DNA from: Bacillota bacterium
GTDB lineage: Bacteria; Bacillota; Clostridia; Christensenellales; Christensenellaceae
DNA length: 64,000 nt
Direction of reading: 5' to 3'
Assembly (NCBI GenBank): GCA_023393165.1
Contig: JAEWMJ010000002.1
Span: 1 to 64,000, forward strand
Position 1 is the stretch's first letter; every line of letters begins with the position of its first letter. Made by a program: the position numbers and the translations under genes. A model generated the notes under the pieces. The model made no database searches. It was not told the DNA's origin and saw only the letters and a list, made by a program, of their open reading frames with translations. Positions 8,392 through 16,651 of this stretch are shown here, in pieces.

Positions 8392-9888
8392 TTATTTGCT
8401 GGTTGCCAAATGCATTATTTTTTCCTGCGTAATATCCAAGCCGGCCAATTCTCCGGTCATTTTACCTTCGTGCAAAACAAGAACTCTGTCGCACATGCCC
8501 ACAACTTCCTGCATTTCGGATGAGATGAATACGACCGCCTTGCCTTCTTCGGCCAATTGTGAGATGTGGCTGTAAAAATCGGTTTTTGCCGCAATGTCAA
8601 TGCCTCTCGTCGGTTCGTCGAAAATCAGTATTTCAGGGTTTGTGATCAGCCACTTTGACAGCACAACTTTTTGCTGGTTTCCTCCGCTCAAGGCTTCCAC
8701 CCGTTGCTCCAGGCTGGGTGTTTTAATTTTTAGTATTTCAACGTACTTCTTTGATTCTCTTTTGACTTTCTTCCAGTTAATAAAGCGACCCGAGGTAAAT
8801 GAGCGCAGTTTTGTCATCACAATGTTGTCTTTTATGTCCATATGCATGACAAGGCCTTTTAACTTTCTGTCGTCGGTAATCAGTCCAATGCCGTTTTTTA
8901 TGGCGCTTCTCGGACTATTGATGGCTTTTTTCTCTCCAAAAACATAGATATCGCCTTTATCCGGTTTGGTCAGGCCAAATATCGCCTCCACGATTTCGGT
9001 TCTCCCCGAGCCCATTAATCCGGCTATTCCAAATATTTCGCCGCGGTGAACTTCAAAGGATATATCCTTGAATTTCTCGCCTTGCGATAACCCCTTCACT
9101 TGCAGCACGGTTTCCTGTATTTTATTCTGGCGTTTGGGATAAACGTCCAGAATATCACGGTCAACCATATTCTTAACCAAAATGTTCCTTGGCACGTCGG
9201 AATAGTCATATTCAGCCACCTTCACGCCGTCGCGCAGAATACTTATTTCATCAGATATTTCGTATATCTCCTCCAGTTTGTGAGATATATATATAACGGA
9301 ATGCCCTTCACTCTTTAATTTGTTGATCAACTTAAATAGTATTTTTGTTTCCGCTTCGGTAATAGCGGAGGTAGGCTCGTCCATTATAAATATCCGCGAA
9401 TTATAGGATACTGCTTTTGCAATTTCACACATTTGCATTTGCGCAACTGTCAGGCTGCTCATTTTTCTGGTCGGAGAAATGTCCAGGTTGATCGTATCCA
9501 GCAATTTTTTTGCTTCCGCATTCATTTTTTTAATATCAACAAATAAATTGTTCTTTGTTCTAAATTCTCTCCCCAAAAACAGGTTTTCTGCCACCGTCAT
9601 ATCCAGTACATTGATCATTTCCTGATGAATAATTGATATGCCGCATTCGATTGCTGCTTTTCTGTTTACAAAAGTGATTTCCTTTCCATTAAAAAGTATC
9701 GTTCCGCTGTTCGGCTGCGTTTCTCCGGCTAATATTTTCATTAATGTAGACTTGCCAGCGCCGTTTTCTCCTACCAATGCGTGAACGGTTCCCGGCCGTA
9801 TTTTGAGCGAAACATCCTTTAAGGCCGCAACGCCAACATAAAATTTTGAGATATTCTTCATTTCAAGTAAATACTGTTCTTCCACCAT
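8392..9888 (-). CDS. Sugar ABC transporter ATPase (RbsA-like, tandem domains, system A)
   Basis: The 498-residue protein carries two ABC domains. The first has Walker A GENGAGKST near residue 40 and Walker B FIMDEPTSA near 168. The second has the degenerate P-loop GLMGSGRTE typical of this family near 290, signature LSGGNQQK near 404 and Walker B IFDEPTRG near 425. It powers sugar import with the permease and binding protein downstream. It is the first gene of the operon, behind a candidate promoter at 10098-10126 and tandem palindromes at 9915-9944. An AGGTG site precedes the ATG. Confidence 0.92.
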   Translation of the reverse strand: MVEEQYLLEMKNISKFYVGVAALKDVSLKIRPGTVHALVGENGAGKSTLMKILAGETQPNSGTILFNGKEITFVNRKAAIECGISIIHQEMINVLDMTVAENLFLGREFRTKNNLFVDIKKMNAEAKKLLDTINLDISPTRKMSSLTVAQMQMCEIAKAVSYNSRIFIMDEPTSAITEAETKILFKLINKLKSEGHSVIYISHKLEEIYEISDEISILRDGVKVAEYDYSDVPRNILVKNMVDRDILDVYPKRQNKIQETVLQVKGLSQGEKFKDISFEVHRGEIFGIAGLMGSGRTEIVEAIFGLTKPDKGDIYVFGEKKAINSPRSAIKNGIGLITDDRKLKGLVMHMDIKDNIVMTKLRSFTSGRFINWKKVKRESKKYVEILKIKTPSLEQRVEALSGGNQQKVVLSKWLITNPEILIFDEPTRGIDIAAKTDFYSHISQLAEEGKAVVFISSEMQEVVGMCDRVLVLHEGKMTGELAGLDITQEKIMHLATSK

Positions 9889-9914
9889 TATTTCACCTCA
9901 TGAGATAAAGAATT

Positions 9915-9944
9915 ATTGTTATAACTTTTATAATTGTTATAACT
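9915..9944. promoter_or_regulatory. Tandem palindromic sites, candidate operator for the SorC-type regulator
   Basis: The 12-base sequence ATTGTTATAACT occurs twice, at 9915-9926 and 9933-9944. Each copy contains the palindrome GTTATAAC and the copies are 18 bp apart. They lie in the leader of the system A ATPase, in the divergent region shared with the SorC-type regulator. Confidence 0.5.
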
Positions 9945-10097
9945 GTTGTTTTTATTACTATTTTTTTGTATATACCGGTATTATGGATAAACTTATTGCG
10001 AGAATGATTAGTCTTTTATTATGCAGATTATTATTGGGAAAATGTTGCCTTTGGTTTTTTGTGTTATGTATTTTTGTGAGTTATTTTGTATATTCGC

Positions 10098-10126
10098 ATC
10101 ATAACATATGACATTACAAAAGTCAA
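10098..10126 (-). promoter_or_regulatory. Sigma-A-type promoter of the system A operon
   Basis: On the minus strand TTGACT (10121-10126) is followed after exactly 17 bases by TATGAT (10098-10103). Transcription would start near 10090, giving a leader of about 200 bases that contains the tandem palindromes. Confidence 0.6.
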
Positions 10127-10175
10127 TGTATTTTTAATAAAAAATTTTTCTATAAATATTGTCTGTAAAAGTTTA

Positions 10176-10204
10176 TTGAAAATTTTTTTATAATATAATA
10201 TAAT
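10176..10204 (+). promoter_or_regulatory. Sigma-A-type promoter of the SorC-type regulator gene
   Basis: TTGAAA at 10176-10181 and TATAAT at 10199-10204 are separated by 17 bases, ahead of the TTG start at 10237. It diverges from the system A promoter, a common layout for a local regulator. Confidence 0.65.
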
Positions 10205-10236
10205 GTGTCTATTAAAAGGTGTAGGGAGGGATCACT

Positions 10237-11199
10237 TTGGATCCAAGATATGATGAAACACTCATGGTCAAATGCGCAGAAATGTATTACCTTGAAGGTT
10301 ACACACAAAGCGTAATTGCAAAACAGTTTGGTTTGTCCAGATCATCGGTTTGCATGATTTTATCGGATGCAAGGGATTACGGAATCGTAGAAATCAATAT
10401 TAAAAACCCAAAAAGATATAACGAAGGCCTGGCAAAAGACTTGATGGAAAAGTTTCCTTGTCTTCAAAAATGTTTTGTTGTGCCAACCAGTATTACTTCC
10501 ATTGATATATTAACAAAGATTATTGCATCCCAGGGAGCGTCGGTAGCAGAAAATGAACTCGCAAGCCACTCCACTCTGGGTGTAGCATGGGGCACTACGG
10601 TTTACGAATTTATGCAATCCTTTAAAAACGAAAGCAATCTCAACGATATCGAGGTCATTCCCTTAATCGGCGGCACCAATCATGTTTCCTCGGAATTTCA
10701 ATTAAATGAAATGGTACGAAAACTTGCCAAAAAACTGCAGGGCACGCCTACGTTCATCTATGCACCGGCATACGCCGAATCAATAGAAGATAAAAATCTA
10801 TATATGAAAAGCCAGTCAATGCAAAACCTTGCCGAAAAGTGGACCCATATGGATTCCGCCATCGTCAGTGTCGGTTCCTTGCCCGAGTATTATAATAACA
10901 AGGTGCTTTTCGACCCATTCGTTATAAAAACCGTATTTGAGCAGGATATAAACCGCGCCGTCGGCGATATCTGCGGCAGAAGGTTCAATTTCATGGGGCA
11001 GTTTCTGAGTGACGATCATAACAGAAAGCTGATAGCAATCAAAAAAGAGGATCTTTTAGCTATCAATAAGGTCATTTGTATCGCAGCAGGTAATCATAAA
11101 GTCCTATCTATTATCGGCGGCTTGCGTACCGATACCATTAATACACTGATAACAGATGAAAATACAGCAAATATGGTATTAGATATTTCCAATATCTAA
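10237..11199 (+). CDS. SorC/DeoR-type sugar-binding transcriptional regulator
   Basis: The 320-residue protein has an N-terminal helix-turn-helix (about residues 18-45: YTQSVIAKQFGLSRSSVC) and a C-terminal SorC-type sugar-phosphate-binding domain from about residue 60, with LGVAWGTTVYEF and VIPLIGGTNH segments typical of the family. The start is TTG: AGGGAGGG at 10223-10230 sits 6 bases before it and no ATG is better placed. It diverges from the system A operon and probably senses a phosphorylated pentose intermediate. The coding end lies inside a 19-bp perfect inverted repeat. Confidence 0.85.
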   Translation: MDPRYDETLMVKCAEMYYLEGYTQSVIAKQFGLSRSSVCMILSDARDYGIVEINIKNPKRYNEGLAKDLMEKFPCLQKCFVVPTSITSIDILTKIIASQGASVAENELASHSTLGVAWGTTVYEFMQSFKNESNLNDIEVIPLIGGTNHVSSEFQLNEMVRKLAKKLQGTPTFIYAPAYAESIEDKNLYMKSQSMQNLAEKWTHMDSAIVSVGSLPEYYNNKVLFDPFVIKTVFEQDINRAVGDICGRRFNFMGQFLSDDHNRKLIAIKKEDLLAINKVICIAAGNHKVLSIIGGLRTDTINTLITDENTANMVLDISNI

Positions 11200-11209
11200 T
11201 ACCATATTT
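11169..11209. repeat. 19-bp perfect inverted repeat across the regulator stop codon
   Basis: Arms at 11169-11187 and 11191-11209 are exact complements around a 3-base loop. The stop codon of the SorC-type gene is inside the right arm. It is A/T-rich with no clear U-tract, so it may be a weak terminator, an RNA-processing signal or a protein site. Confidence 0.6.
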
Positions 11210-11300
11210 GGCGATGGTATATGATACGTTTAAATAATCTATTGTTCCTTACCCCCGCGGCATCAGCACGACTGTGGCCGTACCCTGAAGCAATTATCAT

Positions 11301-11885
11301 TTATTTAATAATGTTCGTGGTCCCGGCTTTTCGCAGCAGAGGGATTGATTCCTTGCCTATGTACCCGACGGCGGCAGCGGCACAAATGGTATGTTCTTTA
11401 GGGATTCCCAATTCAAAAAGAAAATTCCGCACGCCCTCGTCATTTCGCAGCCAATGCAGTTGGTTGAGATAACAACTTCCCAAGCCGAGAGACTGAGATG
11501 CTAAAAACAGATTTTCAAGCGCAAGCGCGCAGTCTGCCATGGCATTTTCATAATTAGGCCGATTTGAAGCAACAATAACAGTAGGAGCATGGTAATAAAA
11601 ATTGTAGCCGTTTTTTTGCGAGGTTGTTTTGGCACTTTGCTTGGCCGGATAGTCATCGTCAGGAACCCAGTGTTGAAACCCTTCCCGCACAAGGCTGTTC
11701 AGCTTCAATAGAATATTTTTGTTTTGAATGGAAGTGAATAACCAACTTTGATTATTGCCTCCGCTGGGCGCCCATACAGCGGCGTCAAGCAAAGTTTCCA
11801 GTTGCTCCTGTTCAATTTGCCGCTCCTGGAACTTGCGGGTACTCCTGCGCGAGTGGATGCAATCCAGCACTTCATTCCGAATCAT
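11301..11885 (-). CDS. Nitroreductase-family FMN oxidoreductase
   Basis: The 194-residue protein opens with the nitroreductase hallmark HSRRSTRKF (FMN phosphate binding) at residues 11-19 and has WAPSGGNNQSW near residue 37, followed by the C-terminal GYIGKES segment. Members are dimeric NAD(P)H-dependent FMN enzymes that reduce nitro groups, quinones or enones. AGGAGG lies 7 bases before the ATG. It is monocistronic and unrelated to the sugar genes on its left. The natural substrate is unknown. Confidence 0.85.
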   Translation of the reverse strand: MIRNEVLDCIHSRRSTRKFQERQIEQEQLETLLDAAVWAPSGGNNQSWLFTSIQNKNILLKLNSLVREGFQHWVPDDDYPAKQSAKTTSQKNGYNFYYHAPTVIVASNRPNYENAMADCALALENLFLASQSLGLGSCYLNQLHWLRNDEGVRNFLFELGIPKEHTICAAAAVGYIGKESIPLLRKAGTTNIIK

Positions 11886-12068
11886 AGCGGTTCCTCCTAT
11901 CGGCAGCCGGAAATCTTTGGCTGCAAATCAATATTAATCCCAAGCTCAATTTAAATCAAGCATCAGTAGATTATTTTAATACCCGCGCTTATACCCCATA
12001 TTCATACATGATTTATGGAAATCAATAACTTTTTGCATATTTTATATTCCCAAAATACAATATTGCGG

Positions 12069-12074
12069 TATAAT
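12069..12074 (+). promoter_or_regulatory. Minus-10 box of the xpt promoter
   Basis: TATAAT lies 32 bases upstream of the xpt start. The matching -35 (TTCCCA, 16 bases upstream) is weak. No purine-riboswitch core is visible in the short leader. Confidence 0.4.
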
Positions 12075-12105
12075 AATACAATAACATTTCAAATGAGGAT
12101 TTTAT

Positions 12106-12678
12106 ATGGAGCTTTTAAAAGAACGAATTCGCAGGGATGGTAAAATCAAAGACGGCCACATAATTAAAGTGGATTCTTTTTTAAATCATCAGATTGACAT
12201 TAAATTGATGGGTGAGATTGGAAAGGAATTCAAACGCCTGTTCGACGGAGAAAACATTACCAAAGTTATCACTATTGAAGCAAGCGGCATAGCCGTGGCA
12301 TGTTTGACGGCGCAGTATTTTAACGTGCCGGTCGTTTTCGCCAAAAAATCAGAGAGCAAAAATATTGACGGCGACGTATACAAGACAACCGTTACGAGCT
12401 ATACCCGCGGCAAAGACTATACCGTCATTCTTGAAAAGCGTTTTTTAACTTCTAATGACCGGATTTTGATTGTAGACGATATTCTTGCTACCGGCAAGGC
12501 GCAATTTGGCCTTCTGGACATCAGCAGGCAGGCGGGCGCAACCGTAGCCGGTATCGGAATTGTGATTGAAAAGGGATTCCAGGGAGGCGGCGACCAGCTT
12601 CGGAAAGAAGGATTCAATCTGCATAGTCTCGCCATCATTGACAGCATGGAAAGCCAAACGCTGTTTTTCCGCGAATAA
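12106..12678 (+). CDS. xpt: Xanthine phosphoribosyltransferase
   Basis: The 190-residue protein matches Xpt in length and layout: MELLKERI at the N-terminus, FLNHQID near residue 26, the xanthine-binding TIEASGIA segment near 62, and the PRPP-binding motif ILIVDDILATGKA at about residues 121-133. It salvages xanthine to XMP using PRPP in the cytoplasm. It stands alone; the usual pbuX permease partner is absent. A TATAAT box precedes it. No purine riboswitch is visible upstream, unlike the Bacillus xpt gene. Confidence 0.93.
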   Translation: MELLKERIRRDGKIKDGHIIKVDSFLNHQIDIKLMGEIGKEFKRLFDGENITKVITIEASGIAVACLTAQYFNVPVVFAKKSESKNIDGDVYKTTVTSYTRGKDYTVILEKRFLTSNDRILIVDDILATGKAQFGLLDISRQAGATVAGIGIVIEKGFQGGGDQLRKEGFNLHSLAIIDSMESQTLFFRE

Positions 12679-13170
12679 ACGCAATCATACCAGCGGCCGG
12701 AGCCCCACTTCCGCCCTTTGCGCCGAGAAAAGCGCTGATTTTATATCTGCCGGATAATGGGCAGTCTTCGCCACCTAGCGCTCGTGCTTTTCTATGTTTT
12801 ACCGCCGGATGCACCGGACACACGGCGCATCCAAAATCCGGCTGAAAACTGAAAACAAGGCGTTATTCTTTTTATCTGCACTTCAGCCAGCCCGGACACG
12901 TCATACCATTGTTTGTTCGATTGACATGCTTTCCATCTTATGCTCAATGCCGTTTATATATTCACATCCAAAAATCATTTGAATATAAAAATATATAATT
13001 GATAATTTCTGGGATTCATGCTGCCCAAGCAGCCATCTTGCAGCCGTCTTATCCTCATTCTCCCCAAGCGTAATTACCGAGCCGCCATAGCCGGTGTACA
13101 TAATAGCTGACATAACGGGAATTTCAATCCACAATACTCTTTTTATCCTGCAAATTGCGGCTTTGCGCAC
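12679..13170. other. Gene-poor stretch after xpt with a hairpin
   Basis: About 490 bases hold no open frame I can support. An 89-codon GTG-initiated frame on the minus strand lacks a ribosome site and abuts a terminator. An imperfect hairpin lies at 12808-12833 (GGATGC / GCATCC outer arms) with a further GCCGGAT / ATCCGGC pair outside it. It may be a long xpt 3' region or remnant sequence. Confidence 0.4.
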
Positions 13171-13200
13171 AAAAAGGGATGATGATCCATCCCTTTTTTT
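13170..13200. terminator. Bidirectional intrinsic terminator
   Basis: AAAAAGGGAT and ATCCCTTTTT pair around an 8-base loop, with T-runs on both strands. It lies between xpt and the acyltransferase. Confidence 0.7.
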
Positions 13201-13328
13201 ACCAGTCCGAAGTTAGAACTTTCTGTAAACAATACGTTTTTCAATTGACAAAACTGCAAAACGAATATAACATTGGGTCTATGCGTTTAAAACATACAAA
13301 AAAAATAAATATATTTACCGGAGGGATC

Positions 13329-14414
13329 ATGGGCAAGACTAGAGCATCCGAAACACCTATCACCTCCGACCGTGAAAACAACCTGAACATAATCCGTTTT
13401 TTATCCGCACTGATGGTAATTTACGGGCATATGTTTTCTCTAGTTCACGCAAACAGCCAGCCTGTATTTTTAGGTCAATCCATTGCCACGATTGGAGTCT
13501 GCATCTTCTTTATACTCAGCGGTTATCTGGTCGGCCTAAGCTATGAAAGGGACAGCAATGTACTTCGTTATGTGATCAGAAGAAGTTTCCGCATAATACC
13601 GGGACTGATCATGCTTGTTCTGATTACTGTTTTTATTATCGGACCAATTTTTACTACCGGATCAATTACCGAGTATTTTTCGAGTCCGTTGATCGGTGAA
13701 TACCTGAGAAACATGGCATTCAGGATCAGCTATATTTTGCCGAATGTTTTTACAGCCAATCCGTATCCGCAAGCGGTCAACGGTTCGTTGTGGTCGCTTC
13801 CGGTTGAAGTGCTGATGTATGCGTTTCTTCCCCTTCTCCTCTTTGCCCTGAAAAAATTCAAATATAAGGATATCGTTTTGGCAGGTGTCACCATTCTGCT
13901 GATAGTCTTAAATTATTATCCGGCGCTGGGCAATATAACCATCTACCATGTCAATATCTTGCAGGCGCTTTCAATTGCTCCTTATTTTTTGATAGGATAT
14001 TTATTTTCCGTTCCTCAAATAAAAAAGATTCTGAATCTGCAGGTGGCGTTATTTATATTTATATTGTTTGCCTTTATACAGGTTCCAGCAGAAATCGGGG
14101 TCCTGCTGGCGTATATCGTTATTCCGTATACCGTATTCTCACTTGGGTTTGCAACCAAGCCGGTATTCATGAAATTCGGGGTAAAAAACGATTATTCTTA
14201 TGGACTGTTTTTATACGGCTTTCTTTCGCAGCAGATGCTTATTGATATATTTTCCATCAGGATGGGGGCTGCCGTTCCGTTCTTCATATATCTTGCATTG
14301 AGTATCGGACTGTCTTTCGCATTTGCGCTTTTGTCATGGCACTGCGTGGAAAAGCCCATGCAGCAGCTTTCGCGCCGCCTCTTAACCAAACTCAGTCGAC
14401 GGGATTCAAGATAA
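13329..14414 (+). CDS. Acyltransferase 3 family membrane protein (OafA/YrhL-like)
   Basis: The 361-residue protein has about ten hydrophobic helices and the family N-terminal pattern NNLNIIRFLSALMVIYGH, whose Arg and His are the conserved catalytic-region residues. VNGSLWSLPVEVLMY near residue 155 is another hallmark. Such enzymes transfer acetyl or other acyl groups to cell-surface polysaccharide or peptidoglycan at the membrane. The ATG at 13329 follows GGAGGG closely; an upstream in-frame ATG without a good site would add 58 residues. It is a single gene between two terminators. The acceptor is unknown. Confidence 0.85.
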   Translation: MGKTRASETPITSDRENNLNIIRFLSALMVIYGHMFSLVHANSQPVFLGQSIATIGVCIFFILSGYLVGLSYERDSNVLRYVIRRSFRIIPGLIMLVLITVFIIGPIFTTGSITEYFSSPLIGEYLRNMAFRISYILPNVFTANPYPQAVNGSLWSLPVEVLMYAFLPLLLFALKKFKYKDIVLAGVTILLIVLNYYPALGNITIYHVNILQALSIAPYFLIGYLFSVPQIKKILNLQVALFIFILFAFIQVPAEIGVLLAYIVIPYTVFSLGFATKPVFMKFGVKNDYSYGLFLYGFLSQQMLIDIFSIRMGAAVPFFIYLALSIGLSFAFALLSWHCVEKPMQQLSRRLLTKLSRRDSR

Positions 14415-14440
14415 ACGGATATGATATTTCCGGAAAATGA

Positions 14441-14475
14441 AAAGGGATGCATCCTGCATCCCGTTATTATTTTGT
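14441..14475. terminator. Terminator between acyltransferase and ndk
   Basis: GGGATGCA (14444-14451) pairs with TGCATCCC (14455-14462) and is followed by a T-rich stretch. It serves two convergent genes. Confidence 0.6.
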
Positions 14476-14482
14476 TAAAGTA

Positions 14483-14887
14483 TCACTTAAAAAATCTTGC
14501 AATCTCAATTTCCGCATTTTCAACGGAATCGGAACCATGAATGATATTTTCGCCCGTACTGTTCGCATAGTCGCCGCGAATCGTACCTGCCGCAGCCTCT
14601 TCAAATTTAGTGGCGCCCATCAATATACGCATGCCCAAAACCGCATTCTCCCCTTCAACAATCATTGCCAGTACTGGTCCAGATGTCATATAGTCCAGAA
14701 TTTCTGGAAAGAACGGCTTGTTTGCGATATGCGCGTAATGCTCGCGCAGGATCGCCTCATCAAGCGTCATCATTTTCGCATTTGTGATCCGATATCCCTT
14801 TTTTTCGATTCGGTCGATCACTTCGCCAATCAGCCCTCTTTTGATACAGTCCGGTTTAAGCATAATATACGTTTTTTCAACAGACAT
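14483..14887 (-). CDS. ndk: Nucleoside diphosphate kinase
   Basis: The 134-residue protein begins EKTYIMLKPDCIKRGLIG, the NDK signature, and carries the active-site segment NIIHGSDS whose His (about residue 117) is phosphorylated. It transfers phosphate between nucleoside di- and triphosphates in the cytoplasm. Size is normal for a bacterial NDK. It is monocistronic and convergent with the acyltransferase, which shares its terminator. Confidence 0.97.
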   Translation of the reverse strand: MSVEKTYIMLKPDCIKRGLIGEVIDRIEKKGYRITNAKMMTLDEAILREHYAHIANKPFFPEILDYMTSGPVLAMIVEGENAVLGMRILMGATKFEEAAAGTIRGDYANSTGENIIHGSDSVENAEIEIARFFK

Positions 14888-15002
14888 TCTTCAACCTCCC
14901 TTAACGAATGATGTAAATGTCATGAGTATACCAATAATTTTGATGTTTGGCAACATCTATATATTTTTAGAAAACGCTGATGGCAAACTTATTTCATATT
15001 GC

Positions 15003-15287
15003 CTATTTTTTGTTCGGGTTTTTAGGGAACCATCCTTTGGCTACTCTTTTTTTCTGTTCAAAAAGTTCCAAAATGCTCCATAAAAAAGCAAACCCTGCAA
15101 CCGCCGAAAGAGCGGACAGAATAAACATTTCCAAAAACAGGGAAAGCACTTCACAGAATACTCCTGCAATCAAGAAGAGCGGCCAGGCTCTTGCACCCCA
15201 AAAGTATTCCGTCTTTATGATAACGGGATGTAAAATCCCAATAATCAAAAATGTACCGACTCCCAGAATAACGCCGTCGAAATTCAT
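15003..15287 (-). CDS. Small membrane protein, DUF4491 family
   Basis: The 94-residue protein has three hydrophobic helices (about residues 4-22, 36-52 and 54-74) and ends with the basic tail KGWFPKNPNKK. The N-terminus MNFDGVILGVGTFLIIG, the HPVIIKTEYFWG motif and the tail match the DUF4491 family as I remember it. Function is unknown. It lies 115 bp downstream of ndk on the same strand and could be co-transcribed with it. Confidence 0.75.
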   Translation of the reverse strand: MNFDGVILGVGTFLIIGILHPVIIKTEYFWGARAWPLFLIAGVFCEVLSLFLEMFILSALSAVAGFAFLWSILELFEQKKRVAKGWFPKNPNKK

Positions 15288-15538
15288 ACTCTTTCCTCTA
15301 TCTGTTTTAAATATCTATCGCCATTTAATTAATTATCCGACAATAGATCAATATGTTTTAATTTTATTTAAAATAACTTGAAAAGCCTCTGCTCAAAGTA
15401 AGGTTCGTTCATTTCGGCAGATACCCATGGTTTTTTAACTCTCTAGATCATACAGTTCCTTTAGGTGCTCTTTCCCCCGTTATCCGGAAAGCGTTATATT
15501 CCAAACCGGTAAAACTTAATTTTCAGAAATTTAACTTC

Positions 15539-15563
15539 TCACAACTTCTCTTAACATGAATAA
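15539..15563 (+). promoter_or_regulatory. Shared upstream motif TCACAACTT-N8-ATGAATAA (copy 1)
   Basis: TCACAACTT (15539-15547) and ATGAATAA (15556-15563) are 8 bases apart, 34 bases before the DUF2935 start. The same two blocks with the same spacing occur before the L,D-transpeptidase at 18133. It may be a promoter for an alternative sigma factor, but it does not fit a consensus I can name. Confidence 0.45.
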
Positions 15564-15596
15564 AATACTCCAGGATCAATTTTAGGGGGTTTTCTA

Positions 15597-16406
15597 ATGG
15601 CAGAGCTTACATATTCAAATACATATGAAAACCAGTTTTGGCTGCAGATAATCGGCGATTATGCCAGACTGTTGATACAGGCTTTTTCACCCGACCAGAA
15701 AGGAGAAATCCAGCAGGCAAGAGATTATATAAATCTGTTTGACAACCTGCTTAGCCGGGCGCGGCAAAACCCGACGGCCGATCAGCTTGCGCAACTCAAC
15801 AGGGACGCCTATACTGCCACAAAGAATATTCAAAATTTTTTTCTGCAAATGCTGAGCCTGCAGGTCAGGAGCGGGTCCCCAATATTTATAAAACCTACAA
15901 TAATAAGCAACGCGGTGACGTTTACAGAAGAATACCTTTACCTGCTGGACGCATTTATGAATAATAAGCAGCCGGCCGCGGTTACCGCTCTCCAACTGGA
16001 AATCTACTGGCTGCCCGCGTTCATACAAATAGCAAAAGTCATTACAGATTCGCTGGGGCTATATCAGGTTGATTTCAGACGGAAGGCGGATGATTTTTCG
16101 AACAAGTTTATAAACCTGCTTTTGGCGTCAATGGATTTACAGGGAGTATCCAGAATAGGCACCAACGATTTCCCCATGCAGAATGAGCATCATAAAGAAG
16201 TAATCAATGCCCTGCAGGAATTTTCCGGTTTTCTGGAAATGCTCGCAGCTCTATGCCAGCAAAACAGAATGCCTGGATCGTTGTCAACCCTTTATCTGGA
16301 CAGATCAGACAGACTGGCATGCTATGTTTTAAAGCAATTGGCAGTATTGACTGATGCGAAAATACCGGAATGTGACCCTACCAGGCCAAGAATCTGCCAC
16401 ATTTAA
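15597..16406 (+). CDS. DUF2935-type protein
   Basis: The 269-residue protein has the N-terminal pattern NQFWLQIIGDYARLLIQAFSP followed by helical repeats, matching the DUF2935 family of spore-forming Bacillota. The pattern (FWLxI..D/EH) occurs at residue 13 and again, weakly, in the second half (LEIYWLPAFIQIAKVI, near 132), so it is a tandem helical bundle. It lacks a signal peptide. AGGGGG lies before the ATG. A second, more divergent member is at 50964-51920. Function is unknown; a spore role is suggested only by taxonomic spread and the motif shared with the L,D-transpeptidase. Confidence 0.7.
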   Translation: MAELTYSNTYENQFWLQIIGDYARLLIQAFSPDQKGEIQQARDYINLFDNLLSRARQNPTADQLAQLNRDAYTATKNIQNFFLQMLSLQVRSGSPIFIKPTIISNAVTFTEEYLYLLDAFMNNKQPAAVTALQLEIYWLPAFIQIAKVITDSLGLYQVDFRRKADDFSNKFINLLLASMDLQGVSRIGTNDFPMQNEHHKEVINALQEFSGFLEMLAALCQQNRMPGSLSTLYLDRSDRLACYVLKQLAVLTDAKIPECDPTRPRICHI

Positions 16407-16580
16407 AAAGCAATGATATCAAGCCAAGTTACCAGCTAAAATACCGTTAGTTCCATAATAGGAAAGCGCTGAAGTTTTGCTGCTAGGAAAAAATAAAATA
16501 CATCATGAAGAATCTCCGAGCGTATTTCGTTAAGGATTTTTTATTCTCCTTTGAAGCGTCTTTACCGGCAGAATGTATAA

Positions 16581-16606
16581 AAAAGCTCCTGGATATGTCT
16601 TGGAGC
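16581..16606 (-). terminator. Terminator of the MFS gene
   Basis: On the minus strand GCTCC and GGAGC pair around a 12-base loop and a run of six T follows. It is 46 bp after the MFS stop. Confidence 0.6.
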
Positions 16607-16651
16607 CGGTATTTTACTGCTTCATGAACTCTTGATTCATACAAACATTCT

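Noticed and set aside
11950..12105. Possible purine riboswitch before xpt
   Set aside because: The leader from the TATAAT box to the start is only about 30 bases and no conserved purine-aptamer core is visible.
12901..13170. 89-codon minus-strand frame after xpt
   Set aside because: GTG start without a ribosome site, directly at a terminator, no recognisable protein features.
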